Shown piece after piece: positions 57,712-64,000 of a stretch of DNA of 64,000 nucleotides. A program made the position numbers and the translations under genes. The number at the start of each line of letters is the position of its first letter. Position 1 is the first letter of the stretch. Source of the DNA: CAVTRI01 sp963737075. Lineage in GTDB: Bacteria; Actinomycetota; Acidimicrobiia; Acidimicrobiales; Palsa-688. Under the pieces are notes generated by a model. That model saw nothing but the letters and a program-made list of their open reading frames with translations. It did no database searches and was not told where the DNA came from. Location: NCBI GenBank assembly GCA_963737075.1, contig CAVTRI010000001.1, positions 186,001-250,000 of the forward strand, given 5' to 3'.

Positions 57712-59351
57712 CCGCCGCTCGCCTGCTCGTCCAGGCCTTAGAGAACGAGGGCGTCACGGTCGTGTTCGGCATACCGGGTGAAGAGAACATCCGGTTCACC
57801 CAGGCGCTCGACGACTCGTCGATCCGGTACGTGCTGACCCGGCACGAGCAGGGGGCGGCATTTATGGCGGAGATGTTCGGGCGGGTGACCGGGCGCGCCG
57901 GGGTGGTGTCGGCGACGCTCGGTCCGGGCGCCATCAACCTGCAGCTCGGCGTGGCGGACGCCACCACCAACAGCACCCCGTTAGTGGCGATCTCCGCTCA
58001 GGTGGGGCAGTTACGGGAGTACAAGGAGTCTCACCAGTTCGTCGACCTGGTGGGGATGTTCACGCCGATCACCCAGTGGGCGGCCAGCGTCCCGTCGCCG
58101 CGTGCCATCCCGGAGATGGTGCGCAAGGCGTTCAAAACCGCCGAGACCGAACGCCCCGGCGCCGTGTATCTCGCCGTTCCCGAGGACGTGGACGAGGCGG
58201 CCGCCGACCCCGACCTGCGGCCGCTGCGTCGCAACGTGGTGCGCCCCGAGGCGCCGTCCCCTTTGCAGGTGGAGCGGGCGGAGAAGCTGCTGCGGGCTGC
58301 TCGCAGCCCGATTGTGCTGGCCGGTCACGGCGCGGCTCGCAACCACGCGGAGGGGGCGGTGGCGCGGTTTGCGGAGGCGTTCGATGTTCCGGTGGCAACG
58401 ACGTTCCACGGCAAAGGCGTTATTGCCGACGACCATCCAAATGCCGTGGGCACCATCGGGTTCATGCGGCGCGACTACGTCAACTTCGGATTCGACGAGG
58501 CGGATTTGATCGTGGCCGTCGGTTACGAGCTCCAGGAGTTTGACCCCGTGCGGATCAACCCCCGCGGGAACAAGCGGATCGTGCACGTTCACCGCTTCCC
58601 GGCGGAAGTCGACGAGCACTACGTGATCGATGTGGGCATCGAAGGCGATATCACGGCGTCGCTTGATGCCCTGGTCGTCGCCGCGGCCGGCTATCGACCG
58701 CGGCACCGACCACGCTGCACGTCCGCCGAATTGCTGCGCGAGGAGCTGGCTGCCGGCGTGAGAGACGACCGCTTCCCGCTCAGTCCGCAGCGCATGGTCG
58801 CCGACACCCGCGCTGCGCTGGGTCGCGACGACGTCGTCCTCGTCGACACCGGCGCAGTGAAGATGTGGATGGCCCGGCTCTACCCGACATATGCCCCCAA
58901 CACGTGCCTCGTCTCCAACGGCCTGTCAGCGATGGGCTTTGCCCTGCCCGGGGCGTTGGGTGTGCACCTGGCCCGTCCCGACGTCAAGGTCCTCGCAGTG
59001 GTCGGCGACGGGGCGTTCCTTATGAACTCGCAGGAGATCGAAACCGCCGTTCGGGAGCGGATCCCGCTGGTGGTGCTCATCTGGGATGACGGCGGCTACG
59101 GGCTGATCGAGTGGAAAATGGACCTCGAAGTGGGCGGACACAGCAACGTGTCGTTCACGAACCCTGACATCGAAAATTACGCGGCCAGCTTCGGCGCCAG
59201 CGGGCACCGAATTCGATCAGCGAGCGAGTTGCTGCCGACCCTGCGCACCGCCCTCGACAGCGGCGGGGTCTCGCTCATCTCCTGCCCGGTCGACTACCGC
59301 GAGAACGTGAGCCTCATCGAACGGCTGGGCGCCCTCGACGGGCCGTTGTGA
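57708..59351 (+). CDS. ThDP-dependent acetolactate synthase-like enzyme
   Basis: 547 aa. Pyr domain with the catalytic Glu in YVLTRHEQGAAFMAEM near residue 48; middle domain ARSPIVLAGHGAARN; PP domain with VVGDGAFLMNSQEIETAVRE, then WDDGGYGLI, where the usual Asn of the GDG-x(24-27)-N motif is Asp/Gly-rich. No FAD-binding arginine cluster is obvious, so it may be a catabolic AlsS-type or another carboligase. ATG 57708 overlaps the GNAT stop, implying shared expression. Confidence 0.85.
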   Translation: MTAARLLVQALENEGVTVVFGIPGEENIRFTQALDDSSIRYVLTRHEQGAAFMAEMFGRVTGRAGVVSATLGPGAINLQLGVADATTNSTPLVAISAQVGQLREYKESHQFVDLVGMFTPITQWAASVPSPRAIPEMVRKAFKTAETERPGAVYLAVPEDVDEAAADPDLRPLRRNVVRPEAPSPLQVERAEKLLRAARSPIVLAGHGAARNHAEGAVARFAEAFDVPVATTFHGKGVIADDHPNAVGTIGFMRRDYVNFGFDEADLIVAVGYELQEFDPVRINPRGNKRIVHVHRFPAEVDEHYVIDVGIEGDITASLDALVVAAAGYRPRHRPRCTSAELLREELAAGVRDDRFPLSPQRMVADTRAALGRDDVVLVDTGAVKMWMARLYPTYAPNTCLVSNGLSAMGFALPGALGVHLARPDVKVLAVVGDGAFLMNSQEIETAVRERIPLVVLIWDDGGYGLIEWKMDLEVGGHSNVSFTNPDIENYAASFGASGHRIRSASELLPTLRTALDSGGVSLISCPVDYRENVSLIERLGALDGPL

Positions 59352-59359
59352 AGCAGGTG

Positions 59360-59591
59360 CTTGCGGCGGCGGCGTGGGAGGACGCTGGCGCGCGGGGTAC
59401 GAGCACGAGCCCTGGACGGTGCGCGCCACCGTGCCATCCGAGGGCACCAGCCTGCGAACGCTGAGCGCGAGAGCGCCACATTGGCACGCTGGCGCGCAGC
59501 GTGAGGGCACGGCCTGCCGGAGAGCGCCCTTCGGCGCGCGGCGTAGGGGCACCTACCCGCAACGCTGCGCGCTGACGAGCCATGGTGAACG
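59360..59591. repeat. Degenerate GC-rich direct repeats between genes
   Basis: Imperfect units of about 45-50 bp share GAGGGCAC, CCTGC and GAGAGCGCC blocks (for example GAGGGCACCAGCCTGCGAAC near 59441 and GAGGGCACGGCCTGCCGGAG near 59503). No gene is convincing on either strand. Possibly an eroded member of the same class of short repeats. Confidence 0.5.
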
Positions 59592-60902
59592 TCACCCCGT
59601 CCGGACGGGCCGCTGATGCACACAGGCCGCAAAATCGAACGCCAGCCGGGCGGCGTCGTCCGCGTCGAGGGTGGCGAACGCGATGCGAACTCCCGGAGGC
59701 GACGCGATGCGAAACCGGGCGCCGGGGCTGACCGCCCAACCCCGCTGCAGCAGCCCGGCGACCACGGCGTGCTCGTCGCTCACCGCCACCCAGGTCGTCA
59801 GCCCCGATGATCCGGTCGCTTCCAGACCGTGGGCGGCGAGGGAAGCGGCGAGCGCCCGGCGGCGGCGGGCGTATGTCGAGGCGGCGCGGTCGAGGAGGCG
59901 TCTCGTGGCCGGGTCCCCGAGCTTCGCGGCGACGGCGTCCTGCAGCACGTAGCTGACCCAGCCGGCCCCCAGCGACTGGCGTCCCTCGACGCGGCTGACG
60001 GTCGTCGGGTCCCCCGCCAGTAATGCCAGCCGGAGGTCGGGTCCGAGCCACTTGGACACGGAACGGACCGTCGCCCACCGGGCGCGCCCTTTGCACACCG
60101 TGGAGAACGGCATACCGGCGGCCAGCCCCGCGTGATCGTCTTCGATCGTGAGCACGTCGGGATGGTGGGCAAGGACGGCGTGCAACTCGCGGGCCCGTTT
60201 AGCGTCCCAGGCGCTTCCGGTCGGGTTTTGGGCGCGGGGGGTGAGGAGCACTGCCTGGACGCGCCGCTGAAGGGCGGCGACGAGCGCATCCGGCCGAGCG
60301 CCACGGTCATCCATGTCGACGGGTACCGCCTGAAAACCCATCGCCCCCAGGAGGTCGAGCACGGCGGTGTAGCCCGGATCCTCGATGACGACGCGGTCGC
60401 CCGGATGGAGCCAGGCGCCGAGAATCCGCTCCACGCCGTCGAGGGCGCCGCCAACCACCGCCAGGTGGCGGGGATCGACGCCGTCAGCGGCGAACTGTTC
60501 AGCCGCGACCTGGCTGAGCCGGGGTGACACCGACGGCTCTCCGTAGGAGCGGGCGGCGGGTCCGAACGCGAAGGCCTCCGGCAACAAGGTGGGGTCGGGC
60601 CCGCCGCTTCGCAGGTCTCGTACGCCAGGCGGCACGGTCATCGGCAGGCGGACCGAGACCGGCGCAGCTTCGCGGACTCGCGTCCCGCCCCGGCCGGCTC
60701 CGATCACATACCCGCGGCGCGCCAGCTCGCGATAGGCGGCGGCGACGGTCGCCGGGCTTACGGCAAGTTCCGCCGCCAGTCCCCGGACGGTCGGGAGCGC
60801 ATCGCCGGGACGAAGCGCCCCGGCCCGGATGCCGTCCTCCGCGCTGCGGGCGATTTCACGAGCGCTTCGCCCGGTGAGCGGATATTGTATTGTTCCTATC
60901 AC
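59592..60902 (-). CDS. MocR/PdxR-type GntR regulator with aminotransferase domain
   Basis: 436 aa. N-terminal GntR winged helix (SAEDGIRAGALRPGDALPTV, RGLAAELAVSPATVAAAYRE), then a type I aminotransferase domain: VVGGALDGVERILGAWLHPG, LTPRAQNPTGSAWD, IEDDHAGLAAG, and the PLP Lys in RSVSKWLGPDLRLALLAG. MocR proteins sense PLP. It is divergent from a PNP-oxidase-like gene, suggesting vitamin B6 control. GTG 60902 start, probably leaderless. Confidence 0.9.
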   Translation of the reverse strand: MIGTIQYPLTGRSAREIARSAEDGIRAGALRPGDALPTVRGLAAELAVSPATVAAAYRELARRGYVIGAGRGGTRVREAAPVSVRLPMTVPPGVRDLRSGGPDPTLLPEAFAFGPAARSYGEPSVSPRLSQVAAEQFAADGVDPRHLAVVGGALDGVERILGAWLHPGDRVVIEDPGYTAVLDLLGAMGFQAVPVDMDDRGARPDALVAALQRRVQAVLLTPRAQNPTGSAWDAKRARELHAVLAHHPDVLTIEDDHAGLAAGMPFSTVCKGRARWATVRSVSKWLGPDLRLALLAGDPTTVSRVEGRQSLGAGWVSYVLQDAVAAKLGDPATRRLLDRAASTYARRRRALAASLAAHGLEATGSSGLTTWVAVSDEHAVVAGLLQRGWAVSPGARFRIASPPGVRIAFATLDADDAARLAFDFAACVHQRPVRTG

Positions 60903-60936
60903 ATCTATGTACTATAACGAAATGACGGAGGCCGAC
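60880..60936. promoter_or_regulatory. AT-rich divergent MocR/PNPOx control region
   Basis: The only AT-rich patch nearby. It contains ATTGT-ATTGT and three CTAT boxes (60896, 60905, 60912), a direct-repeat layout like that bound by MocR regulators. GGAGG at 60927-60931 precedes GTG 60937. Confidence 0.45.
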
Positions 60937-61602
60937 GTGGGCCCAGACATAATGGCGAAGACGAGCCGCACGAAGGTCCGCCGGCTGCCCGACCGCGGCG
61001 CCTACGACGAGAAGACCATCAACGCCATCCTGGACGAGGGCTTCATCTGTCATGTCGGTTTCGTCGATGACCGAGGACCGGTGGTCATCCCCACGTCGTA
61101 CGCCCGGGTTGGTGCCGCGCTCTATCTGCATGGCGCGGCCGGCAACGCCGCCCTACGCGCGCTCGGTTCGGGCACCGACGTGTGCGTCACCGTCACCCTG
61201 GTCGACGGTTTGGTGCTGGCTCGCTCCGCATTTCACCACTCGATCAACTACCGGTCGGTGGTCGTCCTCGGCACCGCCTGGGAGGTTACCGGCGTCGAAG
61301 AGAAGCGGAACGCCCTCGTCGCCATCGTCGACCACATCGTGCCCGGGCGAAGCGCCGATGCCCGCGCGCCGGATGACGCCGAGATTCGGGCCACGAGGGT
61401 GATAGCAGTGCGGATCCTGGAAGCCTCGGCCAAACTCCGCACCGGCGGGCCGGTCGACGACGCCGAGGACCTTCGCCTGCCGGTCTGGGCGGGGCAGATC
61501 CCCCTGAGGGTGGTGGCCGATCCGCCCGTGCCGGACCCAGACACCGCGCCCGTCATCCCACCTCCGCCTTACGCCACTGGGTACCGGCGCGACTCGCGCT
61601 GA
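60937..61602 (+). CDS. Pyridoxamine 5'-phosphate oxidase-family flavoprotein
   Basis: 221 aa from GTG 60937 (SD GGAGG 5 nt before); ATG 60907, 60922 and 60952 are alternatives. Split-barrel FMN fold: AILDEGFICHVGFVDDRGPVV, IPTSYARVGAALYLHGAAGN, VCVTVTLVDGLVLARSAFHHSINYRSVVVLG. Similar proteins reduce or bind flavin and are usually controlled by MocR regulators, as the divergent neighbour suggests. True PNP oxidase activity is not assured. Confidence 0.8.
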   Translation: MGPDIMAKTSRTKVRRLPDRGAYDEKTINAILDEGFICHVGFVDDRGPVVIPTSYARVGAALYLHGAAGNAALRALGSGTDVCVTVTLVDGLVLARSAFHHSINYRSVVVLGTAWEVTGVEEKRNALVAIVDHIVPGRSADARAPDDAEIRATRVIAVRILEASAKLRTGGPVDDAEDLRLPVWAGQIPLRVVADPPVPDPDTAPVIPPPPYATGYRRDSR

Positions 61603-61732
61603 ACCGCGGGCTAGGCGGTGCGACGGCCGCCACCCCGGTGGCGAACACCGCGAAGGTGAGGACGGCCACGGCCGGCGGCCTCAAGAGGAACACCCGCATA
61701 GTGCGCGCCGAGAGGGGGAAGTTCCCTCCGGA

Positions 61733-62836
61733 TTACGCGGGGCTGGTCGAGGCCCAGTCAGCGAACCCGGACGGGTCGTGCCGGCCGACAGACGCGTGCT
61801 CGAACAGTCCCCAGCCCACGGCGCCGTTACACGTCGCCCGGGCGACGTGGTCGACGACCCCGAACGGCACCCGGGCGGACGTCTCCGGGTCTTTCAGGTC
61901 GTAGACCTCGCTCTCGACCCAGCTCTCGCCGCGCCACTGCCCGTGGGACCACGCTTGGTCACCGCCGTAGCCGGCACCCAGATGCAGCGCGACATGGGTC
62001 AGCGTCTCGACCTCCACCGTGAGGGGCTGGCGGTCCGGCGTGCGCAGCGCCAGCGTGCACCGCTGCGGATGGCGCGTGCCGCGTCGGTAGGTGATGTCGA
62101 CCTCCGGCCAGCCGAGCTGCTCGCGCCTGCCGTCGGCCCACACCCGGGTGGCGGCGTTGAGCGTCCGCTCCCCGTCAGGCGACTCCTGCACGATGACGAT
62201 GAGCGCGAAGTCCTCGAACCGCAGCGGCACGTACAACCACCAGAACCCGTCGGTGGACGCCGGCCGCCCCTGCGGTTCGGCCTCGCCGACGGGGCGGATG
62301 CCCCAGGACCGGTCTCTCGTTCCGACCCACACGTCAGGCCGGACGTCGATGTCGGCGCCGTCGATGTGGAGCGTCCCGCTCCACGAACCCACCTGGGCGA
62401 AACGGCAGCCGTCGAGGATGAGGCGGGAACCGGCGCTAATGGTGTGACGAGGTTCGTCCACGCAGGGAAAGGATCCCGCCCATGTCAGGTCGAACCCGAG
62501 TCCGTGGTCGGACGCGGCGTCGCAGACGAGCCGCACGCGGGACAGCGGTTTGAGGACCTCGACGTGGAAGGGGCCGACACGCTGCTCGATGCTCCGTTCG
62601 GCCAGCGCGTCCGATGCCCGCACCGTTCGCTGCCGGTCGCCTTGACGCACGACCGCATAGGCGTCGATGACGCCCAGGTTCGGGTACACCCCCAGCCCGG
62701 TGATGAGGAACAGGTCGTCCTCTCGGCGGTGGGCGTTGAAATAGCAGCGGTCGTAGAAATTGCGGTCGCTGGTGCCGACCTGGCTCATCGACAGGGGCAC
62801 CTGGTGGATGGGGTACTCGTCGAGGGCGATGGGCAT
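61733..62836 (-). CDS. Conserved hypothetical protein paired with a phosphotransferase
   Basis: 367 aa from ATG 62836. Beta-rich: opens MPIALDEYPIHQVPLSMSQV, TSDRNFYDRCYFNAH, LITGLGVYPNLGVIDAYAVV, then WVGTRDRSWGIRPVGE and GFWWLYVPLRFEDFALIVIV. I recognise this as a family common beside APH-like kinases in mycobacteria and relatives, with no known activity; the YPNLGV and RDRSWGIRP motifs resemble hydroxysteroid or carotenoid hydratase-like lipocalin folds, but that is a guess. Start overlaps the phosphotransferase stop by one base. Confidence 0.65.
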   Translation of the reverse strand: MPIALDEYPIHQVPLSMSQVGTSDRNFYDRCYFNAHRREDDLFLITGLGVYPNLGVIDAYAVVRQGDRQRTVRASDALAERSIEQRVGPFHVEVLKPLSRVRLVCDAASDHGLGFDLTWAGSFPCVDEPRHTISAGSRLILDGCRFAQVGSWSGTLHIDGADIDVRPDVWVGTRDRSWGIRPVGEAEPQGRPASTDGFWWLYVPLRFEDFALIVIVQESPDGERTLNAATRVWADGRREQLGWPEVDITYRRGTRHPQRCTLALRTPDRQPLTVEVETLTHVALHLGAGYGGDQAWSHGQWRGESWVESEVYDLKDPETSARVPFGVVDHVARATCNGAVGWGLFEHASVGRHDPSGFADWASTSPA

Positions 62837-63948
62837 CAGATCCGGTCCCAGTACGTTCCGGCCAGCATGCGCTCCAACGGCGCCGCGTTGATGATCAGCT
62901 CGTCGACCGACTGCGGTGGGGGGCGTTCGCCGAAGCGCACCTGCCGCCAGCCGGTTCGCAAGAACACGATGGCCAGTTGCAGGCAGGCATAGGTCCCGTA
63001 CCACTCGACGTCGGCGAGAGGCCGCCCGGTCAGCCGTTGATACGTCGCGACAACGTCGGCCGGCCGGAGGAAGTGCGGCATGGCCGGCAGCCCATAGCCC
63101 GCGGCCAGGTCTTCGAACATCCGGTGGGTGTACACCATCCACATCACGTCGAGCTCCGCCGGCCCGAGCGCCGCCATCTCCCAGTCGAGGACCGCGGCCG
63201 GCCGGAAGCCGTCGTACAGCACGTTGCCGATGCGGGCGTCACCCCAGCACAGCACGGTCGGTCCGGGTCGAGCCGGTCGGTGCTCCTCCACCCAGGCGAG
63301 CGCGGCCTCGACCAGCGGGGACTTGCCACAGTCGGCGGCCGCGAATTCATACCAGGCGCGGGTGCGCTCGACGTTGCGGTCCAGCCCGCCGGGTGCGAGG
63401 TGCGCGAACCGTTCCGCCGGCTGGGTGACGGCGTGGAGGCGGGCCAGGATGTCAACGCTGCCCGCCTGGAGCTGCGCCTGGTCGTCGGGGCTGGCGTCGT
63501 ACAGCCAGTTGTCGCCGAACGCGTAGGGAGGCACGTCGGGTGGGACCTTTCCCTCGATTCTGTTCATGACGAAATACGGCGCACCGATCTCGGCCGCATC
63601 CGGTTCAGACCACCAGATTCGGGGGACGGGCACGTCGGTGAGCTCGCCGACCAGCGCGATGGTGCGGGCCTGGCCCTCCAGGTCATATTGGGGAAAGACC
63701 GGAACGTCCGCCGGGTCGGGCGCCACCCGGGCGACGAGGGGGTCGCGACGAGCGCCGCCGGCGTCGCGCCAGCTGAGGTCAAACAGCAACGTTTCGCTCG
63801 ACATGCCCGTCGCCGACGTTCCGGTAACCGGGCCGACTCGAGGCTCGGCGTCGGTCGGCAGCCGGTGGGCGAAGGCCCGCTCGAGTGCGGCTTGCATCGC
63901 GACCAGGTCCCGACTGGAGCGGTGCAGTTCCGACGCCGGTCCGGTCAT
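62836..63948 (-). CDS. APH/choline-kinase-like phosphotransferase (ACAD10/11 kinase-domain type)
   Basis: 370 aa. Kinase fold: SSETLLFDLSWRD and LVARVAPDPADVPVFPQYDL (Lys replaced by Arg), YFVMNRIEGKVPPD hinge, catalytic loop VLCWGDARIGNVLYDG near residue 237 and metal DxD-like AVLDWEMAALGPAELD. Similar proteins act with acyl-CoA dehydrogenases on hydroxyacyl chains in lipid or steroid breakdown. Coupled to the conserved hypothetical downstream and to a partial gene upstream (ATGA). Confidence 0.85.
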   Translation of the reverse strand: MTGPASELHRSSRDLVAMQAALERAFAHRLPTDAEPRVGPVTGTSATGMSSETLLFDLSWRDAGGARRDPLVARVAPDPADVPVFPQYDLEGQARTIALVGELTDVPVPRIWWSEPDAAEIGAPYFVMNRIEGKVPPDVPPYAFGDNWLYDASPDDQAQLQAGSVDILARLHAVTQPAERFAHLAPGGLDRNVERTRAWYEFAAADCGKSPLVEAALAWVEEHRPARPGPTVLCWGDARIGNVLYDGFRPAAVLDWEMAALGPAELDVMWMVYTHRMFEDLAAGYGLPAMPHFLRPADVVATYQRLTGRPLADVEWYGTYACLQLAIVFLRTGWRQVRFGERPPPQSVDELIINAAPLERMLAGTYWDRI

Positions 63949-64000
63949 GCGCGCACCCAGCGAGGGAGGGTGCCGCCCGTCCCGGCCCCGGGCCGGTCGT
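63945..64000 (-). CDS. C-terminal tail of an upstream gene (cut by the window end)
   Basis: The last 17 codons of a frame open to the window edge read GAGTGGTLPRWVRA before TGA (63945-63947), which overlaps the phosphotransferase ATG in the ATGA style used throughout this window. The fragment is too short to identify. The overlap is the main support. Confidence 0.4.
   Translation of the reverse strand, partial: DRPGAGTGGTLPRWVRA

Noticed and set aside
61638..61904. Small plus-strand open frame after the PNPOx gene
   Set aside because: Most of it lies antisense to the conserved hypothetical at 61733-62836; no SD, no recognisable motif.

Overview
The window is high-GC chromosomal DNA from an actinomycete-grade bacterium (phylum Actinomycetota). 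Evidence: a WhiB regulator, a PdtaS-type histidine kinase next to it, DUF3107, the phosphomutase / DUF3090 / SCO1664 trio, paired ArsA-like ATPases, DUF3817, DUF5317 and many GTG/TTG starts with 4-base stop-start overlaps. A complete System I (Ccm) cytochrome c maturation operon is atypical for the well-studied actinobacteria and suggests a deep-branching lineage; the class cannot be fixed from sequence alone. No tRNA, rRNA or CRISPR array was seen.

Layout. 1-8.5 kb: divergent valS (partial) and cysS, acyl-CoA thioesterase, MFS exporter, acyl-CoA dehydrogenase with a palindromic operator, fatty-acid desaturase, and a cold-shock pair (cspA against a DEAD-box helicase). 8.5-18.4 kb: a decayed FAD-linked oxidase, SPFH/NfeD membrane pair, DUF3817, rpiA, glyoxalase-fold protein, isochorismatase fold, PPK2, peroxiredoxin, TetR and hotdog thioesterase, glycosyltransferase. 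18.5-26.1 kb: ccdA and ccmABCDEFGHI. 26-30.7 kb: cysteine desulfurase, SufR-like regulator and Mrp (Fe-S assembly and its control), then a sulfite-oxidase-like molybdoprotein with a cytochrome b561 partner. 30.7-42 kb: aminotransferase, dGTPase-like HD hydrolase, DUF3107, two ArsA ATPases, PdtaS-like kinase, WhiB, diacylglycerol-kinase-like lipid kinase, SigB/F-type sigma factor with RsbW-like antagonist, etfBA. 42-48.4 kb: SCO1664/DUF3090/phosphomutase operon, ECF sigma and anti-sigma, then UDG, Fpg/Nei and an ABC1/UbiB kinase. 48.4-50.1 kb: IS110-type transposase followed by palindromes and repeats. 50.1-64 kb: lipid and acyl-CoA catabolism (hydrolase, thiolase-like, MTHFR-like, CaiB CoA-transferase), two aldo-keto reductases, GNAT, ThDP enzyme, MocR/PNPOx divergent pair, and a phosphotransferase with a conserved partner.

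The most interesting signal is a set of short repeats that sit exactly at, or in frame inside, coding sequences. Two related elements lie at the ccmH/ccmI junction (25072-25266) and the phosphomutase/DUF3090 junction (43240-43389). Each is a start-coupled mini-ORF whose stop overlaps the next start, and each ends in the same 8-bp-stem hairpin, 5 nt before the downstream start codon. A second family, a 30-bp unit encoding PAGFEGHQPS-like peptide, occurs four times inside the ATPase domain of the histidine kinase and once, in the same frame, in the linker of Mrp. A third (44 bp, three copies) covers the 3' end of a hydrolase gene. Separately, at least seven genes carry single-base-type frameshifts. 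This is either an indel-prone assembly or real decay, and it creates an apparent TetR-thioesterase fusion.
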